Below, piece by piece: positions 45,361 through 53,470 of a DNA stretch of 64,000 bases. A program made the translations under genes and the position numbers. Location: assembly GCA_001596155.1 (NCBI GenBank), contig CP014771.1, positions 620,001 through 684,000 of the forward strand. The letters are read 5' to 3'. Within the stretch, counting starts at the first letter, position 1. The number at the start of each line of letters is the position of its first letter. The notes under the pieces are model-generated. The model ran no database searches. It worked only from the letters and a program-made list of their open reading frames with translations, and was not told the origin of the DNA. The stretch is from Hymenobacter psoromatis. Lineage in GTDB: Bacteria > Bacteroidota > Bacteroidia > Cytophagales > Hymenobacteraceae.

Positions 45361-46425
45361 ATGGGTTCCCCCAAAAAACCAACGCCGGGCGCTGCCCCGC
45401 CCGCCGTTTCGATGGCCGACCTGGCCCGCGAGCTGGGCGTGTCGATGACGACTATCTCGCGCGCGCTCAGCGACCACCACAGCATTGGGGCCGCCACCAA
45501 ACAGCGCGTGCTCAAGCTGGCCAAGAAGCTCAACTACCAGCCCAACCACCTCGCCGCCGCCCTGCGCAAAGGCCAGAGCCGGCTGCTGGGGATAGTGGTG
45601 CCGTATATTGAAGGCAAGTTCTTTCCCTCTGTTATTCAAGGGATTGAGCAGGCCGCCAGTAAAGCCGGTTTCAGCGTCATCGTGTGCCAGTCGCACGAAG
45701 ATGTGCAGCTGGAGCGCCGCAACATCGAGACGCTGCTCAATGCGCAAGTGGCCGGCGTGCTGGTGTCGCTGGCCCGCAACACCCAGGACTACCACCACTT
45801 CGACAAGGTGCGCAGCCGGGGCGTGCCGCTGGTGTTTTTCGACCGCATTCCGGCCGGCAAGCAGGTCAATTCGGTAGTGCTTAACGACCGTGAGGGCGCT
45901 TTTCAAGTCACCAGCCACCTGCTGGCGCAGGGTTGCCGCCGCATCGCCCACCTGGCCGGCCCCGCGCACCTCAACATCTACCAGCACCGCCGCCAGGGCT
46001 ACCTCGACGCGCTGGCCGCCTACCACATCGCCCCCGACGAAGCGCTGATTATCCGCTCCGATATGAGCCTGGAAGACGGCAGCCAGGCCATGCGCCAGCT
46101 GCTGGCCCTGGCCAATCCCGTCGATGCCGTGTTCGCGGCCGGCGACTCGGCCATCCTCGGTGCGCTCCAGGTGCTGAAGGCGCAGGGCATCCGCGTGCCG
46201 CAGGATATTGCCCTGGCCGGCTTCAGCAACGAGTTTTTTACGGCCATCACCGAGCCCCAGCTCACCTCCGTGGACCAGCGCTGCGAGGAAATGGGCCAGG
46301 CCGCCGTGCGCCTGTTTCTGGAGCTGGCCGCTGCCCCCAATGCCCCCTTCGTGCAGCGCCAGGTGGTGCTCCAGCCCGAGCTGTTCGTGCGCGAGTCGTC
46401 GCGCCAGGGTGAGGGGGTAGGGTAG
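45361..46425 (+). CDS. LacI-family transcriptional regulator
   Basis: 354 residues if started at ATG 45361 (MGSPKKPTPG...); an in-frame ATG at 45316 is less likely because a promoter box lies directly before it. The N-terminal LacI helix-turn-helix is MADLARELGVSMTTISRALSDHHSIG with the hinge LNYQPNHLAAALRKGQS. The periplasmic-binding-like effector domain follows (LLGIVVPYIEGKFFPSVIQGIEQAA ... DAVFAAGDSAILGALQVLKAQG). Its position beside the arabinose genes makes it the probable regulator of that block. The effector is unknown. Confidence 0.92.
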   Translation: MGSPKKPTPGAAPPAVSMADLARELGVSMTTISRALSDHHSIGAATKQRVLKLAKKLNYQPNHLAAALRKGQSRLLGIVVPYIEGKFFPSVIQGIEQAASKAGFSVIVCQSHEDVQLERRNIETLLNAQVAGVLVSLARNTQDYHHFDKVRSRGVPLVFFDRIPAGKQVNSVVLNDREGAFQVTSHLLAQGCRRIAHLAGPAHLNIYQHRRQGYLDALAAYHIAPDEALIIRSDMSLEDGSQAMRQLLALANPVDAVFAAGDSAILGALQVLKAQGIRVPQDIALAGFSNEFFTAITEPQLTSVDQRCEEMGQAAVRLFLELAAAPNAPFVQRQVVLQPELFVRESSRQGEGVG

Positions 46426-46438
46426 TTCTGGTGGGTCG

Positions 46439-46453
46439 CCCTGCTAGCAGGGG
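46439..46453. terminator. small hairpin between convergent genes
   Basis: CCCTGCTAGCAGGG is a near-perfect palindrome between the LacI gene and the convergent secreted-protein gene. No T run, so weak. Confidence 0.3.
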
Positions 46454-47314
46454 TCAGGACATGAGGTGCCGCCTGCCCACCCGAAACAGCCGCCCCCGCT
46501 CATTGCTCAGCACCAGCTCGCGGTCATCCAGAAACAGCACTGCCTCGGCCTGCCCGGTGGTAGGCAGCCGCCGATACGTTTTGGCTTGGTCGAAAAGCCG
46601 CGACCCAGGCGACCCAGCGAACAAAAACAGCCCGCCGTAGCCCAGCAGCGCCACCCGACGGCCATCGGGACTCAGCGCCGCGCCCGTCACGAGGGTGCGT
46701 AGGCGCAGGCTGTCGCGCAGCGTAGCCACGTAGCGGCCGGGTCGCGCGGGCACCACGTAGTAGCGCGTGCGGTGCGTTGGGCCGCGGTCTTTGGTAAAGA
46801 GGTGCAGCGTGTCGTGGTAAAAAACCATCGCCTCGCAGTCGAAGTGCCGCCGGGCCGGCACCGGCGGAAAAGCCGTTTGGTCGGGGTAGCGAAAGGCAAT
46901 GGTATCGACCCGCGCCCCGCCCGTGCCTGGCGTGACGCGGTAGATGGCCAGGTCGCGCCGGTCGTTGCCATTGTTGCCAAAGTCGCCGATGTAGAAGCGG
47001 CCGGCCGGGTCGCGGGTCAGCTCCTCCCAGTCGTGGTTGGGCAGCGGGGCCAGGGGTAGGGAGCCCCGCAAGCGCCCGTCGAGGCTGGCCCGGTAGAGCG
47101 TGGCCGGGGTGCCGCCGTCGCCGTGGGTCCACACCTGCCCCGCCGAGTCAGCCGCCGCCAGCCCCGAGCTTTCGGCAATGGGAGGGGGTAGGCGCGCCAG
47201 CCGCGCCACCCGGTAGTGCCGCAGGTGAGTAAAGCGCCCGTGGCCATCGTTGGGCGGCACGCCCGCCAGCAGCGCGTGCAGAAATACCAGCACTGGGAAG
47301 AGGTGGTAGAGCAT
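46454..47314 (-). CDS. exported beta-propeller-like protein, function unknown
   Basis: 286 residues from ATG 47314 (MLYHLFPVLVFLHALLAG signal peptide); the open frame starts 18 codons earlier without signal character. The body alternates strand-like segments with repeated D/G turns: VWTHGDGGTPATLYR, YIGDFGNNGNDRRDLAIYRV, FDCEAMVFYHDTLHLFTKDRG and AVLFLDDRELVLSNERGRLF. This looks like a six-bladed propeller of the kind found near esterases or phytases, but no catalytic set is visible. Not recognised further. Confidence 0.7.
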   Translation of the reverse strand: MLYHLFPVLVFLHALLAGVPPNDGHGRFTHLRHYRVARLARLPPPIAESSGLAAADSAGQVWTHGDGGTPATLYRASLDGRLRGSLPLAPLPNHDWEELTRDPAGRFYIGDFGNNGNDRRDLAIYRVTPGTGGARVDTIAFRYPDQTAFPPVPARRHFDCEAMVFYHDTLHLFTKDRGPTHRTRYYVVPARPGRYVATLRDSLRLRTLVTGAALSPDGRRVALLGYGGLFLFAGSPGSRLFDQAKTYRRLPTTGQAEAVLFLDDRELVLSNERGRLFRVGRRHLMS

Positions 47315-47476
47315 TTTATAGGAAGTGACCTGCTCTAGCGTGAATTTAGTGTAGCATAACTCGCGCAAATACAGCTAAGTAATGAGCGTATTAACAAAGA
47401 AAGGGTTAGCTCATCTTGCTTTTGAGATAAGTACCACGAATTTTGAATGGAATGTTATTTAATTCAGGTTAAAACA

Positions 47477-47601
47477 GACGGTCATGCTCATCTGGCATCC
47501 GCATGTCGAAGCATCTCTGCTGCGTTCCTAATTCTAAACGTTGCGGTTACTCTCGTGGCAGAGATGTTTCGACGAGCGGACGCCAGATGAGCATGACGTT
47601 T
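47477..47601. repeat. palindromic repeat, family A copy 4 (diverged)
   Basis: Arms start GACGGTCATGCTCATCTGG and end with CCAGATGAGCATGACG; the inner arms have several mismatches, unlike the other three copies. Confidence 0.8.
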
Positions 47602-47756
47602 CAATAAGTAAAAATAATTAATAATGAGTATTTAATATTAGGTACGAGCGCCGCAACTCGGCGCTCGCTTGCCAGACCCCCTAACCTTTTACCTTCAGCA
47701 ACTTAAAAATATCATCCTAAACTGTCTAGGCTAACTGGACTACCTCAGGCATCGCT

Positions 47757-47830
47757 TTAAAGCTTCCGCATCACCTGAGCCGCAAACACCGCCACCACCG
47801 CCGTTTCAGTGCGCCGCGCCACGCGGCTTT
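47757..47830 (-). pseudogene. relic of an rsmE 3' end
   Basis: Minus-strand frame ends SRVARRTETAVVAVFAAQVM followed by RKL and a stop. The intact RsmE in this window ends SRLRTETAALAAVFTAQVVG. The 23-residue match covers only the last helix of the SPOUT fold; upstream sequence is unrelated and a plus-strand gene begins there. The DNA is diverged rather than identical. Confidence 0.6.
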
Positions 47831-47910
47831 TGGCTACAACAACCCCGGATTTGGCTACAAGTACCGTGCAGGGAACGTTGGACCTTTGCAGCGTACTAAA
47901 ACCAGGCTTT

Positions 47911-48777
47911 ATGAACATTGTGGTAACCGGTTCTTTGGGCAGTATCAGCCAGCCGCTGGCCGAAGCGCTACTCCAGCAAGGCCACGCGGTGACCGTCGTC
48001 AGCCGGGAGCCGGCGAAGCGGGCAGCCATTGAAGCCCTGGGCGCGACGGCCGCCATTGGGTCGCTCGAAGACGGGCCGTTTCTGGCGGCCACCTTCGCCG
48101 GGGCCGATGCTGCCTACTGCATGACGCCCTTTGATTTTAAGGCAGCCGACCAGGGCGCGTACTTCCGCACCATCACGCATAACTACGTGGAGGCCATCCG
48201 TCAGGCCGGCGTGCTGCGGGCGGTGGTGCTGAGCGGCTGGACGGCGGGCGTGCTGCGGCCGGGCAGCGCGGAAGATGCTTTCCGGGAATTGGTGGGGGTA
48301 GGCATCACGTACCTGCGGCCTGCTTATTTCTACAGCAACTTCTACGGCCTGATATCGCTGATAAAGGAGCGCGGCCTGATTGCCGCCAACTTCGGGGGCG
48401 ACGACCCGCTGGTGCTGGTGTCGCCGCACGATATTGCCGCCGCCGCCGCCGAGGAGCTGCAAACCCCGCTCACCGGCCCGAAAGTGCGCTACGTGGCCAG
48501 CGACGAGATGACCTGCTCCGCGGCGGCCCGCATCCTGGGGGCCGCCATTGGCCAGCCCGACCTGCCCTGGGTGACGCTGACGGACCAGCAAATGCAGCAA
48601 AGCCTGGAAACGGCCGGCTTTCCGCCGCAGCTCGCCCACGGCATGGTCGAAATGCAGGCCGCTATCCACAGCGGGGCCGTGGTGGAGAATTATCATCGGC
48701 ACCAGCCGGTGTTGGGCCAGGTGAAGCTGACCGATTTTGCCCCGGAGTTTGCCGCAGCTTATGCGGCGGCTGGCTAA
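47911..48777 (+). CDS. NmrA-type NAD(P)-binding oxidoreductase
   Basis: 288 residues from ATG 47911 (MNIVVTGSLGSISQPLAEAL); the open frame begins upstream across the rsmE relic. The Rossmann glycine motif is slightly unusual (VTGSLGSIS). Typical SDR71/NmrA traits follow: REPAKRAAIEALGA, ADAAYCMTPFDF, VVLSGWTAGVLRPG and LRPAYFYSNFYG. No Tyr-xxx-Lys catalytic pair, as in many NmrA-like proteins that act as quinone reductases or redox sensors. First of three such genes in a small cluster with an AraC regulator. Confidence 0.88.
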   Translation: MNIVVTGSLGSISQPLAEALLQQGHAVTVVSREPAKRAAIEALGATAAIGSLEDGPFLAATFAGADAAYCMTPFDFKAADQGAYFRTITHNYVEAIRQAGVLRAVVLSGWTAGVLRPGSAEDAFRELVGVGITYLRPAYFYSNFYGLISLIKERGLIAANFGGDDPLVLVSPHDIAAAAAEELQTPLTGPKVRYVASDEMTCSAAARILGAAIGQPDLPWVTLTDQQMQQSLETAGFPPQLAHGMVEMQAAIHSGAVVENYHRHQPVLGQVKLTDFAPEFAAAYAAAG

Positions 48778-48830
48778 GCGCGTGACCGGCCGTTGGTTGT
48801 GACTGATTCAGAAGGTGGTAGCCGCTTATA

Positions 48831-48963
48831 TAGGGCTTACGCAAAAGCCATTTGTCATTGCGAGCGCAGCGCGGCAATCGCACCAGAACGAAGGACGAAC
48901 GAGCGGCGCGGGTGTCGTTCTGGGGCGATTGCCGCGCTGCGCTCGCAATGACAAATGGCTTTT
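48831..48963. repeat. palindromic repeat, family E copy 3
   Basis: AGCCATTTGTCATTGCGAGC on the left and its inverse on the right, with further pairing of GCAGCGCGGCAATCGC inside: about 45 bp paired. Only the left side has the TAGGGCTTACGC end. It sits between two oxidoreductase genes. Confidence 0.85.
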
Positions 48964-48996
48964 AATTAAGCTCCACTTACAGATTAAGACGCTAAC

Positions 48997-49914
48997 ATGA
49001 AAAAAATTCTGGTTATCGGAGCCTCGGGATTTGTGGGCAGCCACGTGGCCCGCGCCTTGCTGGCCGCCGGCTACGCCGTGCGCGGCGTGGCCCGCCAAGC
49101 CGATAAGATGCAGGAGCTGGCCGCGGCGGGCGGCGAAATCATACCAGCCGATATGGCCGACGCCACCGCCATGCAGCGCGTCGTGGCCGGGGTAGCAGCT
49201 GTGTACATCGCCGTGCATACGCTCTCGCCCCAACCCGGCAGCACGGCGGCGCTGGGCTTCATGGACGTGGAGCTGGCTGGTTTGCAGCACATTGTGGCGG
49301 CTTGCCGGGCGCACGGCGTGCGCCGCGTGGTGTACGTGACCTTCCTGGGGGCCGCGCCCGACGCGCCGAGCGCCTGGGTGCGCGGGCGCTGGCAGGCCGA
49401 GCAGCTTCTGCTGCGTAGCGGCCTGGACGTGACCATTATCCGGCCGGGCCAGATTGTGGGCCTGGGCGGCCAGGGCTTCAAGATGATGGTGGGGCAGGCC
49501 AAAAGCCGGGTGGCTTTCGTGCTGGGCAGCGGGGAACAAAAGTTTCGCAACATCGCGGTCGGCGACCTGGTGTACTACCTCGTAGGTGTGCTCGACGACC
49601 CGCGCACCTACGGGCAAGCCTACGACGTGGGTAGCGATGACGTGCTGACGTATAACCAGATGATTGACGTAGGGGCCGACGTGCTGGGTCGCCCGCACCC
49701 CACCAAGCTGCACCTGCCGCCGGCGCTGCTTGGCACCTTCGCTTCGCTCATCGAGCGTATTACCAAGCTTCCCAAAGGGGCAATTAAGGGAATGTTGGAT
49801 AGCACCAAGGCCGACATGGTGAGCGACCCCGCGCCCATCCGCGCCCTGCTGCCGCGCCCGCCGCTGCCCTATCGCCAGGCCGTGGCGCAGGCCGTAGCCG
49901 ACCTGACGCCTTAA
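48997..49914 (+). CDS. NAD(P)H-binding epimerase/NmrA-like protein
   Basis: 305 residues with the Rossmann start MKKILVIGASGFVGSHVARA (GxxGxxG), ADMADATAMQ, VVYVTFLGAAPDAPSAWVRG and IIRPGQIVGLGGQGFKMMVG. It belongs to the extended atypical SDRs that include NmrA and complex I NDUFA9-like members. Substrate unknown. Downstream of the first NmrA-like gene across a family E palindrome and 45 bp before an AraC gene. Confidence 0.9.
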   Translation: MKKILVIGASGFVGSHVARALLAAGYAVRGVARQADKMQELAAAGGEIIPADMADATAMQRVVAGVAAVYIAVHTLSPQPGSTAALGFMDVELAGLQHIVAACRAHGVRRVVYVTFLGAAPDAPSAWVRGRWQAEQLLLRSGLDVTIIRPGQIVGLGGQGFKMMVGQAKSRVAFVLGSGEQKFRNIAVGDLVYYLVGVLDDPRTYGQAYDVGSDDVLTYNQMIDVGADVLGRPHPTKLHLPPALLGTFASLIERITKLPKGAIKGMLDSTKADMVSDPAPIRALLPRPPLPYRQAVAQAVADLTP

Positions 49915-49959
49915 CGGCCGCCCGCCGTTTTCCCTACCCCCTGCTTACCCGCGCATCTG

Positions 49960-50877
49960 ATGACCACCCAGCCCTACCGCATCCCGACGATTACCGAGTA
50001 TCACCGGCTGACGGGGCTGCCCAAGCCGGCGCACCCGTTAATCAGCGTCATCCGGCTGGAAACCCTGACGCCGCCCGTGACCGAGGGGCCGGTCAGCCTG
50101 GTGTTTGATTTTTATTGCATTTCCCTGAAAAGGGTTTTCAATACGGCCTTCAAATACGGTCAGCAGGCGTGCGATTTTGACGAGGGCGTGCTGTTTTTCA
50201 TGGCACCGGGCCAGGTTATCAGCTTTGAGCCGGAGAAAAATGCTACCCAACCGCCGGCGGGCTGGATGATATTCATTCACCCCGATTTCCTGTGGAATAC
50301 ACCGCTGACCAAAATCATCAAGCAGTACGGCTACTTCGGCTACTCGGTGCACGAGGCCCTGTACCTGTCGGATAAGGAGGAAACCCTGCTGACTGGCATG
50401 GTGGACTACATCGAGCAGGAGTACCACGCCAACCTGGACAAGTTCAGCCACAGCATCATTATTTCGCAGCTGGGCTCATTGCTCCAGTACGCCGAGCGGT
50501 TTTACGAGCGCCAGTTCCTTACCCGCCGCCAGACCAATCATCAGCTCCTGGAGCGGCTGGAAGCCTTGCTGGCGGCCTGGTTCGCGGCCGACGACCTGGG
50601 CCGCCAGGGCCTGCCGACCGTCGGCTACCTGGCCGAAAATCTGCACGTATCGCCCGATTATTTAAGCAGCTTATTAAAGACGCTCACCGGCCTGAACGCG
50701 CAGCAGCACATTCACCAGCAACTGCTGGAAAAAGCCAAGGAAAAGCTGTCTACCACGGAGCTGTCGGTCAGCGAAATTGCCTATCAGCTGGGGTTCGAGC
50801 ATCCGCAGTCGTTCAGCAAGTTATTCAAGGCCAAGACCAACCTTTCGCCTTTGGCCTTCCGGCAGTCATTTAACTGA
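49960..50877 (+). CDS. AraC-family transcriptional regulator
   Basis: 305 residues. The N-terminal ~190 residues form a cupin-like sensing part (VSLVFDFYCISLKRVFNTAF, DEGVLFFMAPGQVISFEPE) and the C-terminal ~100 the double helix-turn-helix (YLAENLHVSPDYLSSLLKTLTGLN, SVSEIAYQLGFEHPQSFSKLFKAKTNLSPLAFR). Full length. It lies in the middle of the oxidoreductase cluster (45 bp after one, 70 bp before the next), so those genes are the likely targets. Confidence 0.93.
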   Translation: MTTQPYRIPTITEYHRLTGLPKPAHPLISVIRLETLTPPVTEGPVSLVFDFYCISLKRVFNTAFKYGQQACDFDEGVLFFMAPGQVISFEPEKNATQPPAGWMIFIHPDFLWNTPLTKIIKQYGYFGYSVHEALYLSDKEETLLTGMVDYIEQEYHANLDKFSHSIIISQLGSLLQYAERFYERQFLTRRQTNHQLLERLEALLAAWFAADDLGRQGLPTVGYLAENLHVSPDYLSSLLKTLTGLNAQQHIHQQLLEKAKEKLSTTELSVSEIAYQLGFEHPQSFSKLFKAKTNLSPLAFRQSFN

Positions 50878-50947
50878 TAGCCGACCGGGAAAGCGCGCCA
50901 AATAAAGCGGGCTTGCCAATCCAGTTTTCACTCAAAACCAAGTCATC

Positions 50948-51904
50948 ATGCGGGTATTCTTAACGGGCGCTTCCGGCTTCATCGGCTCTGCCATCACGGC
51001 CGAGCTGCTGGAAGCCGGCCATCAGGTATTGGGGCTGGCGCGCTCGGAAGCAGCGGCCAAGGCGCTGCGGGCGGCAGGGGCCGACGTGCATCAGGGTTCC
51101 CTCGATGACCTGGCCAGCCTGCGCAGCGGCGCGGCCGCGGCCGACGGCGTGATTCACACCGCGTTTATTCACGCCTTTTCGGGCGTCAGCCTGGGCACCC
51201 GGCTCCGCATTATTTTGGGCGGGCTGCCCGCGGGGATAGCCGGCCGCTTCCTGGCTACCATCGCGGCCACGGACCGCCAGGCTATTGAGGCGTTGGGGGA
51301 GGCGCTGGTTGGTTCCGGGCGGCCGCTGGTCGTCACGTCGGGCACGCTGCTGCTGCCGCCGGGCCGCCTCGTAACCGAGCATGACGACCCGGACCCTACC
51401 TCCCCCGCCGCCTACCGGGCTCCCGCCGAGGCGGCCGCCCTGGCCCTGGCCGCGCGCGGGGTGCGCACCGCTATTGTGCGGCTGCCGCCCACCGTGCACG
51501 GCGCGGGCGACTACGGCTTCGTGCCGCAGCTCGGGGGCCTCGCGCGCAAAAAGGGGGTTGTCGCCTACGTGGGGCCGGGCCTGAACCGCTGGCCAGCGGT
51601 GCACCGCCTGGATGCCGCCCGCCTCTTCCGGCTCGCGCTGGAGCGTGGCACCGCCGGAGCCCGCTACCACGGCGTGGCCGAAGAGGCCATCCCGTTTGGG
51701 GAAATCGCGGCCGTGATGGGCCAGCAGCTGGGCCTGCCGGTGGCCGAAAGGCCCGCCAAACACTTCAGCTTTTTCGGCCCTATCGTGGCGGCCGATAATC
51801 CAACTTCCAGCGCCTTCACCCAACAGGAGCTGGGCTGGACGCCCACGCAACCGGGGCTTCTCGCCGATTTGAAGCAGGAAAATTATTTTGCTCCTAAAAA
51901 ATAA
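50948..51904 (+). CDS. extended SDR-family NAD(P)-dependent oxidoreductase
   Basis: 318 residues: Rossmann start MRVFLTGASGFIGSAITAEL (GxxGxxG), HQGSLDDLASL, GVIHTAFIHAF, then an altered active-site region (LVVTSGTLLLPPG, EHDDPDP, AAYRAPAEAAAL in which the usual Tyr-xxx-Lys becomes Tyr-xxx-Ala or is displaced), VRLPPTVHGAG and VHRLDAARLF. The latter parts are typical of this extended-SDR subgroup common beside AraC or TetR regulators. Last gene of the cluster; rsmE is convergent 74 bp away. Substrate unknown. Confidence 0.9.
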   Translation: MRVFLTGASGFIGSAITAELLEAGHQVLGLARSEAAAKALRAAGADVHQGSLDDLASLRSGAAAADGVIHTAFIHAFSGVSLGTRLRIILGGLPAGIAGRFLATIAATDRQAIEALGEALVGSGRPLVVTSGTLLLPPGRLVTEHDDPDPTSPAAYRAPAEAAALALAARGVRTAIVRLPPTVHGAGDYGFVPQLGGLARKKGVVAYVGPGLNRWPAVHRLDAARLFRLALERGTAGARYHGVAEEAIPFGEIAAVMGQQLGLPVAERPAKHFSFFGPIVAADNPTSSAFTQQELGWTPTQPGLLADLKQENYFAPKK

Positions 51905-51978
51905 AGGAAGGTAAGGACCCGTTGGGGAAAGCCTAAGTCTGGGCGCTATTGCCAGGTAGTCACGAATTCAGGGCTTGC

Positions 51979-52692
51979 TCAGGCGGGCAGCTGCCCCACC
52001 ACCTGCGCCGTGAACACCGCCGCCAGCGCCGCCGTTTCGGTGCGCAGCCGCGAGTCGCCGAGCGTGACGGGCCGCACGCCCCGGCCGAGCGCCAGCGCAA
52101 TTTCGGCGGGCGAAAAGTCGCCTTCGGGGCCGATGAGCACGCAGGCGCGGGCGGTGCTGGCCAGCGCCCGCGCCAGGGGTAGGCGCTCGCCGGCTTCGAG
52201 GTGGGCAATGAAGGTGGCAGACGCGTCTATTTCTTCAATAAAAGCCTCGAAATCAAGCATCTCATCGAGCTGCGGCAAATACGCCTGGCCCGACTGCTTG
52301 AGGGCACTAATCGCAATTTTTTCCAGGCGCTCCAACTTCAGCTCGCGACGCTCGGAGTGGGCGCAGCGCAGGAAGCTGAGGCGCTCCACGCCCACTTCCA
52401 CGGCTTTCTCTACCAGCCACTCCATGCGGTCGAGGTTTTTGGTGGGGGCCACGGCCACGTGCAGATAGGTGGCGCGTGGTGCAATAACTTCTTGATTAAC
52501 AACGTATAGTGAGCAGCGCTTGGGGTTGGCGTCGGCTACGGTGGCGGCGAATATGGTGCCACGACCGTCCACGAGCGTCACGGGCGCGCCGGGGGGTAGG
52601 CGCAGCACGCGCACGGCGTGCTTGCTTTCGTCTTCGGAGAGCGTGTAGGTGGGCTGGCCGGGGAGCAGGTCGGGGGCGAAACAGGTGAGCAT
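51979..52692 (-). CDS. rsmE: 16S rRNA (uracil1498-N3)-methyltransferase
   Basis: SPOUT-fold methyltransferase that modifies U1498 of 16S rRNA. 237 residues from ATG 52692 (MLTCFAPDLLPGQPTYTLSE); the open frame extends 43 codons upstream without conserved content. Motifs: HAVRVLRLPPGAPVTLVDG (PUA-like part), KNLDRMEWLVEKAVEVGV, CVLIGPEGDFSPAEI (SAM site) and SRLRTETAALAA (knot). Its 3' end resembles the relic at 47757-47830. Confidence 0.95.
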   Translation of the reverse strand: MLTCFAPDLLPGQPTYTLSEDESKHAVRVLRLPPGAPVTLVDGRGTIFAATVADANPKRCSLYVVNQEVIAPRATYLHVAVAPTKNLDRMEWLVEKAVEVGVERLSFLRCAHSERRELKLERLEKIAISALKQSGQAYLPQLDEMLDFEAFIEEIDASATFIAHLEAGERLPLARALASTARACVLIGPEGDFSPAEIALALGRGVRPVTLGDSRLRTETAALAAVFTAQVVGQLPA

Positions 52693-52843
52693 GGCAACAA
52701 CTAAGCGGGCCACGAAGGTAACGGTCCTCTTCATGCGCACCCAAGCCAATTGCCGCCGGCCGAAAACCCCGGCAGCACGGCCGTCGGTAACGGCTGGCAC
52801 CAGCGAGCGCGGCGCCCCCACCTGCTCCGGCAGGCGTCGGCGT

Positions 52844-53257
52844 TTAGGGGAGGGGTAGGGGGTCAGACTGCACTTCCGTGACGGTGCCCAGCGGCCCGAA
52901 GTGGATGCTCAGGCGCGGGGTGGTGGCGTGCGGATGCCGGGGGCCGCACTGCGCGCCCGGCACCAGGTAGTAGTGGTATACTTTTTCGGTTTGGGCCAGC
53001 AATTCTTCCTCGTCGGGGCGGCCGAGCACGGCCGTCACATCGTTGGCGCGCGCTTCGTAGAGGCGGGCACGAGCGGCCAGAATGGGGGGTAGGAGCGCCG
53101 CCCGCTGGCCAGCGCACGCATAGCGGTCGGCGCGCCAGGCGGCGGCGTTCAGACCCGGAATGTCGGGCAGGGCGTGGCCGCAGCCGGCCAGCGCCAGCAG
53201 GCCCGCCAGGGGTAGCCGCCGGAAGCGGGCCGGGCCGCGAAAAAAGAAGAAAATCAT
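52844..53257 (-). CDS. small lipoprotein, function unknown
   Basis: 137 residues with a basic N-terminus and lipobox (LAGLLALAGCGHALPD). The mature part has AAWRADRYACAGQRAALLPP, a segment DVTAVLGRPDEEELLAQTEKVYHYYLVPGAQC that resembles the SmpA/OmlA-like turn used in small outer-membrane lipoproteins, and a C-terminal strand pair ending in a Pro-rich tail. This similarity is weak. 150 bp upstream of rsmE on the same strand. Likely real because of the clean lipoprotein signal. Confidence 0.75.
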   Translation of the reverse strand: MIFFFFRGPARFRRLPLAGLLALAGCGHALPDIPGLNAAAWRADRYACAGQRAALLPPILAARARLYEARANDVTAVLGRPDEEELLAQTEKVYHYYLVPGAQCGPRHPHATTPRLSIHFGPLGTVTEVQSDPLPLP

Positions 53258-53470
53258 AGTGTACTAGGGCGAGTTTCCCGGCCGCGCGGCGCTTGCCCCG
53301 TGGCCAGTGACGGCTAAGCTAGCGCCAAAAGCCGGCATCAACGCCGGGCGGGGGGTAGGGGGCATAACCTACCCGGCAGCGGTCCGTTACAGGGCGTTCG
53401 GATTGGCCGGACGTTAGCCGGGCTACCACTCACTCTATTCACCTTCTTTCACCCCTCATTCTTCTTTCTC

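Larger units (their letters stand above)
47315..47910. other. intergenic region with repeats and a gene relic
   Basis: AT-rich stretch followed by a diverged family A palindrome (47477-47601), a short hairpin with CGAGCGCCG arms (47645-47667) and, on the minus strand, the relic of an rsmE 3' end (47757-47830). No intact gene. Confidence 0.7.

Noticed and set aside
47757..48092. 111-residue minus-strand frame
   Set aside because: Only the last ~23 codons resemble a protein (RsmE end). The rest overlaps a plus-strand oxidoreductase gene.
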